Part shown: positions 33,505-41,778 of the stretch, one piece after another | How the letters are laid out: every line of letters starts with the position of its first letter | Position numbering within the stretch: the first letter of the stretch is position 1 | Assembly (NCBI RefSeq): GCF_000519205.1 | Contig: NZ_JAFB01000033.1 | Coordinates: 41,462-105,461 of the forward strand | Direction of reading: 5' to 3' | DNA length: 64,000 bases | DNA from: Amycolatopsis taiwanensis DSM 45107 | Lineage (GTDB): Bacteria > Actinomycetota > Actinomycetes > Mycobacteriales > Pseudonocardiaceae | Translations under genes and position numbers: made by a program | Notes under the pieces: generated by a model | Seen by the model: only the letters and a program-made list of their open reading frames with translations | Told to the model about the DNA's origin: nothing | The model's database searches: none

Positions 33505-34308
33505 GTGAACAGACGCGCCCTCGTCCTTGTCGCCGCTCTGGTGCTCGCTGTCGCAGGCGTGGCCGCCGTCGTCATCACCAGCCAGCGGTTCGGCGCCACC
33601 GGCGGCAACGCGGCGGTCTCCACGAGCGGACCGACCGTGCTGGCGCCCCCGAAGTCCGACGAGGCGGCGGTGGATTTCGATTGGCAGCGCATCGCCGGCG
33701 ACGAGTTCGACGGCACGAAGGTCGACACCAGGAAGTGGTCGGTCTACGACGGTTTCGACCAGGCGTCGAACACGAAGTGGAGCGCGAAGCAGTGCACCGT
33801 CACCGGCGGGGTGCTCACCCTGACCGGGGCGGCGGACCACGCGGGCACCACGTGCGGCATGTCCTGGCAGGGCGACCAGGTCTACGGCCGGTGGGAGGTG
33901 CGGGCGCGGTTCCCGGCCCCGGCCGCCATCGCCTACGACCCGGTCTTCCTGCTGTGGCCGGAGAACGACGACAAGGCGGCGGTCGGCGAGCTCGACTTCG
34001 CCGAGGAGTACGACCCCAACCGCCAGTACATCGAAAGCTGGCTGCACGGCCCGGGTGACGTTCAGGTCGCCTACGAGCGCAAGTACGTCGACCTGACCCA
34101 GTGGCACAACTTCGCGGTGGAGTGGCAGGCCAGCCACATCACCTGCTACATCGACGGCGTGCCCTGGGTGGGCTACGCCAACCCCGAGGGCATCCCGTCC
34201 CAGCCGATGCATCTGGTGCTCCAACAGAACTTCGTGCCGCGCACCAAAGCGGACGTGCCGCCGATCAAGTCCACGGTCGAGGTCGACTGGGTCCGCATCT
34301 ACCGATAG
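33505..34308 (+). CDS. secreted GH16 family glycoside hydrolase
   Basis: The protein has 267 residues. MNRR plus a hydrophobic stretch to about residue 24 is a signal peptide or anchor. The mature beta-jelly-roll has the GH16 catalytic motif GELDFAEEY with Glu162, Asp164 and Glu167, and RWEVRARFPAP. Members cut or transglycosylate beta-glucans, agars and related polymers. It follows the glycan locus by 57 bp and may trim the polymer made there. Starts at TTG 33496 or ATG 33478 are possible; GTG gives the cleanest signal peptide. Confidence 0.85.
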   Translation: MNRRALVLVAALVLAVAGVAAVVITSQRFGATGGNAAVSTSGPTVLAPPKSDEAAVDFDWQRIAGDEFDGTKVDTRKWSVYDGFDQASNTKWSAKQCTVTGGVLTLTGAADHAGTTCGMSWQGDQVYGRWEVRARFPAPAAIAYDPVFLLWPENDDKAAVGELDFAEEYDPNRQYIESWLHGPGDVQVAYERKYVDLTQWHNFAVEWQASHITCYIDGVPWVGYANPEGIPSQPMHLVLQQNFVPRTKADVPPIKSTVEVDWVRIYR

Positions 34309-34397
34309 TGACCACGCGCACACGACGATTCCGGAAATAGTCAAGCGTTCAACAGCGTTGGCGTTGGGAGGGAATGAGCCGACCGAAGGAGTTCACC

Positions 34398-35012
34398 GTG
34401 ACCTCGACCGCCAGCCTGGCCGACGTGCTGCACCTGCCACAGGATGTCCAGGACCTGCTCTTCCGAGAAGCCCGGACGGCGAACAGCTTCAGTTCCGAGC
34501 CGGTGTCCGACGAGCAGCTCCAGGCCATCTACGACCTGGTCAAATGGGCGCCCACCTCGATGAACACCCAGCCGTTGCGGGCGCTGGTGATCCGCAGCGC
34601 CGAGGGCAGGCAGCGCCTGCTGCCGCACATGTCCGAGGGCAACCGCGCCAAGACCGCCACCGCGCCGGTGACCGTGGTGCTGGCCGCCGACACCGACTTC
34701 CACGAGAACCTGCCGAAGACGTTCCCGCACAAGCCGGAAGCGAAGGATTCCTTCGCCGAGGAGTCCAGGCGTGAGCAGTTCGCGAAGCTGAACGCCCTGC
34801 TGCAGGTCGGGTACTTCATCGTCGGCGTCCGCGCCGCCGGCCTGGCCGCCGGCCCGATGACCGGGTTCGACAACGCCGGCATCGACCGCGAGTTCTTCTC
34901 CCGCAACAAGTGGAAGTCCCTGGTCGTGATCAACATCGGCAAGCCGGGCGAGAACCCCTGGTTCGGCCGGTTGCCGCGCCTGGACTACGAAGAGGTCGTC
35001 CAGACGCTCTGA
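34398..35012 (+). CDS. nitroreductase family FMN oxidoreductase (RutE/malonic semialdehyde reductase-like)
   Basis: This 204-residue protein starts at GTG 34398, 6 nt after AAGGAG (34386-34391). An ATG at 34374 lies upstream of that site. RTANSFSSEPVSDEQLQAIYDLVKWAPTSMN (in two pieces) holds the FMN-phosphate Arg and the PTSMN loop typical of the RutE/HadB subgroup. GLAAGPMTGFDNAGID and VVINIGKPG complete the fold. It would reduce an aldehyde or nitro substrate with NAD(P)H. It stands alone, and its substrate cannot be inferred. Confidence 0.87.
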   Translation: MTSTASLADVLHLPQDVQDLLFREARTANSFSSEPVSDEQLQAIYDLVKWAPTSMNTQPLRALVIRSAEGRQRLLPHMSEGNRAKTATAPVTVVLAADTDFHENLPKTFPHKPEAKDSFAEESRREQFAKLNALLQVGYFIVGVRAAGLAAGPMTGFDNAGIDREFFSRNKWKSLVVINIGKPGENPWFGRLPRLDYEEVVQTL

Positions 35013-35084
35013 GCCAAGGGGCTGGGCGCGGAGACCGGCGGCCCAGGCCACTCCTGTCACACTCAGGTGAGAGGCTGCACGGTC

Positions 35085-35621
35085 ATGGACATCCGACAGT
35101 TCTGGACGCTGATCGACGACGCCCGCGGCCAGGTCCCCGCACCGGCAGACAGCGATGCGGTGGCCGGCCGCGCCAGCACCTTGCTCGCCGCCTGCCCTCG
35201 TGAGGAAATCGTGGCCACCCAACAGGTCATCTGGGACCTGATGGCCGCCTCTTACCGCAATCCCCTGTGGGCAGCCGCCTACATGATCAACGGTGGTTGC
35301 TCCGACGACGGCTTCGACTACTTCCGTGGCTGGTTGATCGCCCAAGGCCGCGACGTGTTCGAGCAGGCCGTGGCCGATCCGGATGCATTGGCCGACCTGC
35401 CGTCCATCCGCGCCGCAGCGGTCGATGGAGCAGAGATGGAGTGCGAAGACACGCTGAGCATTGCCTGGAACGCGCACCTCGCCGCAACCGGAGAGCAGGT
35501 TCCAACAGGCTCGTACACCGTCCAGTACCCAGAACTGGACTCCGACTGGAATTTCGACTTCGATGACCGGACCGAGATGAAGAGCCGCCTGCCTCGCTTG
35601 GCCGCGCTCTACCTGGACTGA
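35085..35621 (+). CDS. DUF4240 domain protein
   Basis: This 178-residue protein matches the DUF4240 pattern: an N-terminal MDIRQFWTLIDDAR, then AAYMINGGCSDDGFDYFRGWLIAQGRDVFEQA (in two pieces). The family is common in actinobacteria and has no known biochemical role. The start is ATG 35085; an upstream GTG at 35067 would add six residues. No partner gene is adjacent. Confidence 0.85.
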   Translation: MDIRQFWTLIDDARGQVPAPADSDAVAGRASTLLAACPREEIVATQQVIWDLMAASYRNPLWAAAYMINGGCSDDGFDYFRGWLIAQGRDVFEQAVADPDALADLPSIRAAAVDGAEMECEDTLSIAWNAHLAATGEQVPTGSYTVQYPELDSDWNFDFDDRTEMKSRLPRLAALYLD

Positions 35622-35861
35622 CACGACAAGGACCTGCGCCGGCGGGCTCCCTGGCGTGCAGGTGCCGAATCGACGTTCAACCTGCTCGCGCTCCGGTGTC
35701 CGCGACGCGCAGTGACGGCACATCTTCCCGAGAAACCCCAGCATGCCCGGGAGGAACCTCCTGCCTTCATACAGGAGAGGACGTCAACCGAATGGGGAAG
35801 GCGGGCGGCGGATAGCATCGGTGGGTAACCATCGCGTTTCGCACACCTCGAGGAGCCCATC

Positions 35862-37898
35862 GTGAATCAGCCGTCGCCCGCCGCAGCCGCACCCGCCTCG
35901 CGCGTGGTGGTGCCGGCCGGCACCACGGCGGGCTCCGCGGTCCGGGAGGCGGGCCTGCCGGCGCGCGGGCCGGAGGCGATCGTGGTGGTTCGTGACCCGG
36001 ACGGCCGACTGCGTGACCTGGCCTGGGTGCCCGATGCCGACGTCGAGGTGGAGCCGGTCGCGGCGAACACCGAGGACGGGCGCAGCGTGATCCGGCACTC
36101 CGCGGCGCACGTGCTGGCGCAGGCCGTGCAGCAGCAGTTCCCGGAGGCCAAGCTCGGCATCGGCCCGCCGGTGCGTGACGGGTTCTACTACGACTTCGCG
36201 GTCGACACCCCGTTCACCCCCGAGGATCTGCAGGCGCTGGAAAAGCGGATGAAGCAGATCATCAAGTCCGCCCAGCAGTTCTCCCGCCGGGCCTTCGGCT
36301 CGGTCGACGAGGCCCGTCGGGAACTCGCGGACGAGCCGTTCAAACTCGAACTGGTCGACCTCAAGTCCAGCAGCGAGGACGTGGACACCAACGAGATCAT
36401 GGAGGTCGGCGCCGGCGACCTCACGATCTACGACAACCTCGACCCGCGGAGCAAGGAGCGGGTCTGGAGCGACCTGTGCCGCGGCCCGCACGTGCCGACC
36501 ACCAAGTTCATTCCGGCCTTCAAGCTGACCAGGGTGGCCGCCGCGTACTGGCGTGGCGACGAGAAGAACCCACAGCTGCAACGGATCTACGGCACCGCGT
36601 GGGAATCGCAGGAGGCCCTGGACGACCACCTCGAGCGCATCGCCGAGGCCGAGCGCCGCGACCACCGCAAGCTGGGCGCGGAGCTGGACCTGTTCTCCTT
36701 CCCGGAGGAGATCGGCTCGGGCCTGCCGGTGTTCCACCCCAAGGGCGGCATCATCCGGCGTGAGCTGGAGAACTACTCGCGCCGGCGGCATGAGGAGTCG
36801 GGCTACGAGTTCGTCAACACCCCGCACATCACCAAGAGCGCCCTGTTCCTCACCTCGGGGCACCTGCCGTACTACGCGGACACGATGTTCCCGCCGATGC
36901 AGCTCGAGGGTGAGGACTACTACCTCAAGGCCATGAACTGCCCGATGCACCACCTCATCTTCCGGTCTCGCGGGCGGTCCTACCGGGAGCTGCCGCTGCG
37001 GCTGTTCGAATTCGGCACGGTGTACCGGTACGAGAAGTCGGGCGTGGTGCACGGCCTGACCCGGGTGCGTGGCCTCACCATGGACGATTCGCACATCTAC
37101 TGCACGCAGGAGCAGATGGCCGGGGAACTGCGGTCGCTGCTGCGTTTCGTGCTCGACCTGCTCGCCGACTACGGGCTGACCGACTTCTACCTCGAATTGT
37201 CCACTCGCGGAGATTCGGACAAGTTCATCGGTGAGGACCAGGAGTGGGAGGAGGCGACCGAGACCCTGCGCCAGGCCGCCCTCGACTCCGGTCTGGAGCT
37301 GGTGCCCGACCCGGGCGGCGCGGCCTACTACGGCCCGAAGATCTCGGTGCAGGCCAAGGACGCGATCGGCCGCTCGTGGCAGATGTCGACCATCCAGCTC
37401 GACTTCAACCACCCCAAGCGGTTCGAGCTCACCTACACCGCGGCCGACGGCACCCGCAAGCAGCCCGTGGTGATCCACCGTGCCCTGTTCGGTTCGATCG
37501 AGCGCTTCTTCGGCGTGCTCACCGAGCACTACGCGGGCGCCTTCCCGGCGTGGCTCTCGCCGGTTCAGGTGGTGGGCATCCCCATCGCCGACGAGCACGT
37601 CGAGCATCTGCGCGGGGTCGAAAAGGCGTTGCGCGCCAAGGGAATCCGGGTTGACATCGACACCAGCGACGACCGGATGCAGAAGAAGATCCGCACCCAC
37701 ACCACCCAGAAGGTGCCGTTCATGCTGCTGGCCGGCCCGCGCGACGTGGCGGCCGGCGCGGTGTCGTTCCGGTTCCGGGACGGTACCCAGATCAACGGTG
37801 TGCCGGTGGTCGATGCGGTGGAGGCGATCGCGGGATGGATCGATCGCAGGGAAAACGGTTCGCCGAACGCGCAGGCCTTCGAGGCGGTCCTGGGGTGA
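35862..37898 (+). CDS. thrS: threonyl-tRNA synthetase
   Basis: This 678-residue class II synthetase has all domains: an N-terminal TGS-like region (1-75), the editing domain with HSAAH and DLCRGPHV, the catalytic core from about 275 with zinc ligands in AMNCPMHH, motif 2 [13 protein letters not shown], motif 3 [11 protein letters not shown], and the C-terminal anticodon-binding domain. GTG 35862 follows GAGGAG. The 240-bp upstream gap has TAGCAT at 35814-35819 and a GGAGG-AA-CCTCC inverted repeat but no T-box sequence. The HIT gene overlaps its stop. Confidence 0.97.
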   Translation: MNQPSPAAAAPASRVVVPAGTTAGSAVREAGLPARGPEAIVVVRDPDGRLRDLAWVPDADVEVEPVAANTEDGRSVIRHSAAHVLAQAVQQQFPEAKLGIGPPVRDGFYYDFAVDTPFTPEDLQALEKRMKQIIKSAQQFSRRAFGSVDEARRELADEPFKLELVDLKSSSEDVDTNEIMEVGAGDLTIYDNLDPRSKERVWSDLCRGPHVPTTKFIPAFKLTRVAAAYWRGDEKNPQLQRIYGTAWESQEALDDHLERIAEAERRDHRKLGAELDLFSFPEEIGSGLPVFHPKGGIIRRELENYSRRRHEESGYEFVNTPHITKSALFLTSGHLPYYADTMFPPMQLEGEDYYLKAMNCPMHHLIFRSRGRSYRELPLRLFEFGTVYRYEKSGVVHGLTRVRGLTMDDSHIYCTQEQMAGELRSLLRFVLDLLADYGLTDFYLELSTRGDSDKFIGEDQEWEEATETLRQAALDSGLELVPDPGGAAYYGPKISVQAKDAIGRSWQMSTIQLDFNHPKRFELTYTAADGTRKQPVVIHRALFGSIERFFGVLTEHYAGAFPAWLSPVQVVGIPIADEHVEHLRGVEKALRAKGIRVDIDTSDDRMQKKIRTHTTQKVPFMLLAGPRDVAAGAVSFRFRDGTQINGVPVVDAVEAIAGWIDRRENGSPNAQAFEAVLG

Positions 37899-38437
37899 GG
37901 CCGGAAACGCTCGTCCCGCAGGACGGTGCCGGGGTGCCCGATGCGTTGCAGCGCCTGTGGACCCCGCACCGGATGGCCTACATCCAAGAAGCCGGCAAGC
38001 CCGAAGGTGACGAGCCGGAAGGCTGCCCGTTCTGCCGGCTGATCGCGCTGGAAGACGCCGACGCGCTGATCATCGCGCGCGGTGAGCTGGTCTACGCGGT
38101 CCTGAACCTCTACCCGTACAACCCGGGGCACCTGATGGTGCTGCCGTACCGGCATGTCGCGGACTACACCGAGCTGACCGGCGAGGAGACTCGCGAGTTG
38201 GCGGAGTTCACGCAGCACGCGATGACCGTGGTGCGGTCGGTGTCCGGGCCCCACGGTTTCAACATCGGCATGAACCAGGGCCTGGTCGCCGGGGCGGGCA
38301 TCGCGGGGCACCTGCACCAGCACGTCGTGCCCCGCTGGGGCGGCGACGCGAACTTCATGCCGGTCGTCGGCCACACGAAGGTGCTCCCGCAGCTGCTCGG
38401 CCAGACGCGCGACCTGCTGGCCAACGCCTGGCACTGA
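37895..38437 (+). CDS. HIT family hydrolase/Ap4A phosphorylase-like
   Basis: This 180-residue protein has the histidine triad [10 protein letters not shown] and the upstream CPFCRLIA zinc-type segment. Its place directly after thrS and before pgsA matches the mycobacterial Ap4A phosphorylase (Rv2613c position). Threonyl-tRNA synthetase produces Ap4A, so the coupling makes sense. GTG 37895 overlaps the thrS stop in GTGA with no good ribosome site of its own, suggesting translational coupling. Confidence 0.9.
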   Translation: MRPETLVPQDGAGVPDALQRLWTPHRMAYIQEAGKPEGDEPEGCPFCRLIALEDADALIIARGELVYAVLNLYPYNPGHLMVLPYRHVADYTELTGEETRELAEFTQHAMTVVRSVSGPHGFNIGMNQGLVAGAGIAGHLHQHVVPRWGGDANFMPVVGHTKVLPQLLGQTRDLLANAWH

Positions 38438-38451
38438 CATCGCCGCTGTGC

Positions 38452-38498
38452 ATGAGTGACCCGTTCATGCCGAATTTCGGCATGAACGGGTCACTCAT
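38452..38498. repeat. perfect 23-bp palindrome (GAGTGACCCGTT family)
   Basis: The left arm at 38452-38474 (ATGAGTGACCCGTTCATGCC plus GAA) and right arm at 38476-38498 are exact complements around one T. It lies between the converging HIT and YceI genes, so it may act as a bidirectional terminator. Related copies are at 18817 and 49505. Confidence 0.9.
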
Positions 38499-38527
38499 CG
38501 CACTGCGCACTTGTGACGGCGCGGCTT

Positions 38528-39064
38528 CTATGCCTGGAGGCCGGCCTCGATGTCCAGCTCGATCTTGATCTTGTCGCTCACCACGGCGCCGGGAATGCTC
38601 TTGCCCACCTCGAAGTCGCCGCGGCTGATCTCGGCGGTGGCCGACACGCCGAGCACCTTGCCGTTCGGGCCGTCGGCGAAGCCGCCCAGCTCGGCCGTCA
38701 GCGTCACCGGCTTCGTCACGCCGTGCATGGTCAGCTCGCCGTCGATCAGGTACTCGCCGTCGGAGAACCGGATCCCGGTCGAGGTGAACGTGATGGTCGG
38801 GTAGGTCTCGACGTCCAGGAAGTCCGCGGAGCGGACGTGCGCGTCGCGCTGCTCGTTGTTGGTGTCCACGCTGGTGGTGTGGATGGTGGTGGTGACCTTG
38901 GAGTCGAGGATGTCGCCGGCGGTCACGATGGTGGTCTCGACCTGGTCGAACCGGCCGCGGACCTTGGAGACGCCGAGGTGGCGGACGGTGAAGCTGACGT
39001 CGGAGTGAGTGGCGTCGAGCTGCCAGGTACCAGTGATGTAACCCGGGATCTCGGTCGTGGTCAT
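38528..39064 (-). CDS. YceI family lipid-binding-like protein
   Basis: This 178-residue protein has the YceI lipocalin-like beta barrel: GTWQLDATHSDVSFTVRHLG, KVRGRFDQVE, NNEQRDAHVRSADFLDVETY and MHGVTKPVTL. No signal peptide is present, so it is likely cytoplasmic, unlike the periplasmic proteobacterial members. ATG 39064 has AGGAGG at a good distance. It is divergent from the MarR gene and its promoter is flanked by MarR-type boxes, so it is probably the target of that regulator. Confidence 0.92.
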   Translation of the reverse strand: MTTTEIPGYITGTWQLDATHSDVSFTVRHLGVSKVRGRFDQVETTIVTAGDILDSKVTTTIHTTSVDTNNEQRDAHVRSADFLDVETYPTITFTSTGIRFSDGEYLIDGELTMHGVTKPVTLTAELGGFADGPNGKVLGVSATAEISRGDFEVGKSIPGAVVSDKIKIELDIEAGLQA

Positions 39065-39119
39065 GTTGCTCCTCCTGAGGTGAAAATGGTCTGAGGCATT
39101 GGGGGAGGGACAGCCGCTT

Positions 39120-39135
39120 GGTTGAGCCCTCAACC
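39120..39135. promoter_or_regulatory. MarR-type operator box 1
   Basis: GGTTGAGCCCTCAACC is a perfect 7+2+7 inverted repeat placed near the predicted yceI transcription start. Confidence 0.6.
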
Positions 39136-39137
39136 AG

Positions 39138-39165
39138 ACTGTAGCAAAGTCGATTGAGCGTTCAA
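39138..39165 (-). promoter_or_regulatory. putative yceI promoter
   Basis: On the minus strand TTGAAC (39165-39160) and TACAGT (39143-39138) are 16 bp apart, a good sigma-70-type promoter facing the YceI gene. Confidence 0.5.
39154..39165. promoter_or_regulatory. MarR-type operator box 2
   Basis: TTGAGCGTTCAA shares the TTGAG-N2-YTCAA core of box 1, lies 32 bp from it (three helical turns), overlaps the yceI -35 and sits just upstream of the MarR start, so both genes could be repressed. Confidence 0.55.
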
Positions 39166-39176
39166 CTAGGGGTATC

Positions 39177-39680
39177 ATGGCTGGCATGTCCGCAACCAGG
39201 TGGCTCACCGACGACGAGCAGCAAGTGTGGCGCGCCTTCTACGCGGCCGTCGACCTGCTTCGCGGACATGTCGAAGGGCAACTCCAGCGCGACGCGGGTA
39301 TGCCCCACACCTACTACGAGGTGCTGGTCGCCCTGTCCGAGGCGCCGGGTCGCACACTGCGCATGAGTGAGTTGGCCCAGCGCTGCCGGTCGTCCCGTAG
39401 CCGGCTGTCCCACGCGGTGGCTCGGCTGGAGGAAAACGGGTGGGTCCGGCGCCGGTCCTGCCCGACGGACAAGCGGGGCGCGTTCGCCTCGCTCACCGCC
39501 GAGGGGCTGGCGGCGATCGAGGAGGCAGCGCCCGGGCACGTCGAGGCGGTGCGGGAAGCGCTGTTCGACGCCCTGACCCCGGACCAGGTACGCGCGCTGG
39601 GCGAGATCAGCGCCGCGATCCAGGGCAAGCTGACCCCGCGATGCGCCGCAGCCCTGGCAGAATTGGACGAAGTCGGTTAG
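39177..39680 (+). CDS. MarR family transcriptional regulator
   Basis: This 167-residue winged-helix protein has the recognition region MSELAQRCRSSRSRLSHAVARLE (in two pieces) and the wing RRSCPTDKRGAFASLT. ATG 39177 follows AGGGG; ATG 39186 is an alternative. It is divergent from yceI with two TTGAG/CTCAA boxes between. It probably represses yceI and itself and responds to a small phenolic or oxidant, as is usual for the family; the inducer is not known. Confidence 0.9.
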   Translation: MAGMSATRWLTDDEQQVWRAFYAAVDLLRGHVEGQLQRDAGMPHTYYEVLVALSEAPGRTLRMSELAQRCRSSRSRLSHAVARLEENGWVRRRSCPTDKRGAFASLTAEGLAAIEEAAPGHVEAVREALFDALTPDQVRALGEISAAIQGKLTPRCAAALAELDEVG

Positions 39681-39838
39681 CGAGTGTTCGAGGTGGCCTG
39701 CGTGGCGGTGCGGGTAGCGGAACCGGCTGACAGCCTCGCCGCGAGCGGCTGGCGCCGCTTGTGAAAACGAGCTAGCGCGCCCGCGTCGAGGGGGTCGAGA
39801 CGCTGCCGTGGCGGGCGCCACGTCGCGTTCCAGGACAT
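39677..39838 (-). CDS. possible small basic protein
   Basis: A 53-codon frame starting at ATG 39838 (MSWNATWRPPRQRLDPLDAG) fills much of the 269-bp gap before pgsA and ends inside the marR stop. An upstream TTG at 39901 would give 74 residues. The composition is Arg/Pro/Ala-rich and no family is recognised. It could be a spurious frame. Confidence 0.28.
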   Translation of the reverse strand: MSWNATWRPPRQRLDPLDAGALARFHKRRQPLAARLSAGSATRTATQATSNTR

Positions 39839-39949
39839 CTTCCGCGCGCCGCCGCGAACCGGCGCGGGCCGGGGTGGATAGGCTGCGCTCTGCAACCCCA
39901 ACAGCAGCCAGGTGACGTCTTTGATGCCCGACAGTTCCGAGCAGACCCG

Positions 39950-40561
39950 ATGTTGAACATCTTCGCGCGTGCCTCCGTCTCACGCGTTCTCGACCCGCTG
40001 GGGCGCGCGCTGGTACGAGCCGGCCTCACGCCCAACGCGATGACGGTGGTCGGCACGACCGGCGCGATCGTCTGCGCCCTGGTGTTCTTCCCGACCGGGA
40101 TGCTGCTCGCCGGCACGTTCACCGTCTGGGGGTTCGCCATGCTCGACCTGCTGGACGGGGCCATGGCGCGGGCCCGCGGCTACGGCACGCCCTTCGGCGC
40201 GGCGCTGGACGCGACCTGCGACCGGCTGGTCGACGGCGCGCTGTTCGGCGCGATCGCGTGGTGGTGCTTCGTGGTCGCGAGCGATCTGCGGGCCGCTGCG
40301 GCCGCCCTGGTCTGCCTGGTGCTGGGACAGGTCATCTCCTACATCAAGGCGCGGGCCGAGGCGTCCGGCCTGAAGGCCGACGGGGGCATCGTCGAGCGGG
40401 CCGAACGCCTGATCATCGCGCTGGTCGGCACCGGGCTGGAGGGGTTCGGCGTGCCCTACGCGGTCGAGGGATCGCTGTGGTTGCTGGCCGTGCTCTCCGC
40501 GATCACGCTGGCCCAGCGGATGTTCGCGGTGGCCGCCTCGGCACGGGAGGAGCACGCGTGA
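39950..40561 (+). CDS. pgsA: phosphatidylinositol phosphate synthase (CDP-alcohol phosphatidyltransferase)
   Basis: This 203-residue membrane enzyme has the CDP-alcohol signature D69-G70-x2-A73-R74-x8-G83-x3-D87-x3-D91 (DGAMARARGYGTPFGAALD, then TCD). About six hydrophobic segments follow the usual topology. With PatA- and PimA-like genes downstream, it is the inositol-using member that makes phosphatidylinositol phosphate for PIM synthesis. An 11-codon frame beginning at ATG 39923 ends across its start codon. Its stop overlaps a 19-residue micro-ORF. Confidence 0.92.
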   Translation: MLNIFARASVSRVLDPLGRALVRAGLTPNAMTVVGTTGAIVCALVFFPTGMLLAGTFTVWGFAMLDLLDGAMARARGYGTPFGAALDATCDRLVDGALFGAIAWWCFVVASDLRAAAAALVCLVLGQVISYIKARAEASGLKADGGIVERAERLIIALVGTGLEGFGVPYAVEGSLWLLAVLSAITLAQRMFAVAASAREEHA

Positions 40562-40617
40562 GCAGCCCGGTGTCCACGATCGCGGTCGCGCGCAAACTCG
40601 CGAAGGAGAAGGCGTGA
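40558..40617 (+). CDS. micro-ORF, 19 residues, between pgsA and patA
   Basis: GTG 40558 overlaps the pgsA stop (GTGA) and has GGGAGGAGC upstream. The peptide is MSSPVSTIAVARKLAKEKA, and its TGA overlaps the next GTG. It has the head MSSPVS and tail ARKLxxEKA of the repeat family seen at 32522 and 40614. The tail DNA supplies GAAGGAGAAGG for the next start. Function unknown; it may only relay ribosomes. Confidence 0.5.
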   Translation: MSSPVSTIAVARKLAKEKA

Positions 40618-40787
40618 GCAGCCCTGTGTCAAGTCGCGGCTCCCAGGCCGACCCAAGAGCGCGCCGCCGACAAGCCCCGCTACCGCGGCGGCAGGGCGCC
40701 GTCGTGGGCGAGGTGACTCGAGTTCGTGAGGAGCGCCCTGTCAACAGGATCGCGCTCGCGCGCAAACTCTCGGAGGACACGGCGTGA
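40614..40787 (+). CDS. micro-ORF, 57 residues, directly before patA
   Basis: GTG 40614 follows GAAGGAGAAGG and overlaps the previous micro-ORF stop; its TGA overlaps the patA GTG. The frame starts MSSPVSSRGSQADPRARRR and ends NRIALARKLSEDTA, matching the head of the 32522 peptide and the tail of the 40558 peptide. The middle is Arg/Pro-rich. Open over 58 codons with coupling at both ends, it is the longest member of the family here. Expression is unproven. Confidence 0.5.
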   Translation: MSSPVSSRGSQADPRARRRQAPLPRRQGAVVGEVTRVREERPVNRIALARKLSEDTA

Positions 40788-41701
40788 GCGGGTTCGGTCG
40801 GCGCGTCAGTGAACTCGGTTATGCCGCGGGCTGGAAGCTGGTCCGCCGGCTGCCCGCGGGCATGACCGGCGCCGCGTTCTCGCTGGCCGCCGACTTCGCG
40901 GCGCGGCGCGCCGGTCCCGGCGCCCAGCAGCTGCGCCGCAACCTCGCCCGGGTCGTGCCGCAGGCCGACGAGGACGAACTCGACGAGCTGACCCGGCGCG
41001 CGCTGCGCTCGTACGCCCGCTACTGGCACGAGATGTTCCGGCTGCAGGCGATGGACCACGCGGCGATCCAGCAGCGGGTCGCCGAGCAGGCCAGCGGCGT
41101 CGAGTACCTGGACGCGGCGCTGGCCGAGGGCAACGGGGCGGTCCTCGCGCTGCCCCATTCCGGCAACTGGGACGCGGCCGGGATATGGCTGGTCGGCTAT
41201 GCGGGCTCGTTCACCACGGTCGTGGAGCGGCTCAAACCCGAGTCGGTGTACCAGCGGTTCGTCAGCTTCCGGGAGTCGCTCGGCTACGAGATCGTGCCTG
41301 CCACCGGCAGCACCGGCTCGTTCCGCCTGCTGCTGGAGCGCCTGCGCGCCAACAAGGTGCTGTGCCTGCTCGGTGACCGCGACCTCACCGGAACCGGGGT
41401 GCCGGTCACGTTCTTCGGCGAGCCGACCCGGATGCCGGGCGGCCCGGCCCGGCTGGCGGCCAGCACCGGGGCCGCGCTGCTGCCGGTCGGCCTGTGGTTC
41501 ACCGAAGACGGCTGGGGGCTGCGGATCCATCCGCCGATCCGGGTGGCCGCACGGGCCGAGGTGCCCGCCGCGATCCAGGCGCTGGCCGATGTCTTCGCCG
41601 GGGACATCGCCGCGCACCCGACCGACTGGCACATGGTGCAGAAGCTGTGGACCGCCGACTTCGAGGAGCCCGGCGCGGGCGAAACACGGGAGGCGGCGTG
41701 A
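40784..41701 (+). CDS. patA: phosphatidylinositol mannoside acyltransferase
   Basis: This 305-residue protein belongs to the LpxL/PatA acyltransferases. It has the HX4D-type motif H125-SGNWD130, LLGDRDLTGTGVPVTFFGEP and GGPARLAASTGAALLPV. In mycobacteria PatA adds palmitate to the mannose of PIM1/PIM2 on the inner face of the membrane. Its position between pgsA and pimA is the classic PIM operon order. GTG 40784 follows GGAGGACAC. It ends by overlapping a 26-residue micro-ORF. Confidence 0.92.
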   Translation: MSGFGRRVSELGYAAGWKLVRRLPAGMTGAAFSLAADFAARRAGPGAQQLRRNLARVVPQADEDELDELTRRALRSYARYWHEMFRLQAMDHAAIQQRVAEQASGVEYLDAALAEGNGAVLALPHSGNWDAAGIWLVGYAGSFTTVVERLKPESVYQRFVSFRESLGYEIVPATGSTGSFRLLLERLRANKVLCLLGDRDLTGTGVPVTFFGEPTRMPGGPARLAASTGAALLPVGLWFTEDGWGLRIHPPIRVAARAEVPAAIQALADVFAGDIAAHPTDWHMVQKLWTADFEEPGAGETREAA

Positions 41702-41778
41702 GCGAAAGTCATCGTTTCTCGCCGCTCGCCCTTGCCGACCGGGTGCGGGTATCCCATAAGGCACAGGAGGCGGCGTGA
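41698..41778 (+). CDS. micro-ORF, 26 residues, between patA and pimA
   Basis: GTG 41698 overlaps the patA stop and the TGA overlaps the pimA GTG. The frame starts MSESHRFSPLALADR and ends SHKAQEAA. The start contexts ACGGGAGGCGGCGTGA and ACAGGAGGCGGCGTGA, before this frame and before pimA, differ at only one base, which suggests the translation-start region was duplicated. No family is recognised. Confidence 0.45.
   Translation: MSESHRFSPLALADRVRVSHKAQEAA

Noticed and set aside
35622..35861. Possible T-box riboswitch upstream of thrS
   Set aside because: A GGAGG-AA-CCTCC inverted repeat is present, but the conserved T-box sequence and specifier-loop layout are not seen.
35784..37700. A 638-codon open frame antisense to thrS
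   Set aside because: It lies wholly under the well-supported threonyl-tRNA synthetase gene, has low-complexity Arg/Val/Gly composition typical of antisense frames in high-GC DNA, and no recognisable domain.
38452..38498. The perfect palindrome as an insertion-sequence end or attachment site
   Set aside because: No transposase or integrase is nearby, and related copies stand alone in gaps, so a dispersed repeat or terminator is more likely.
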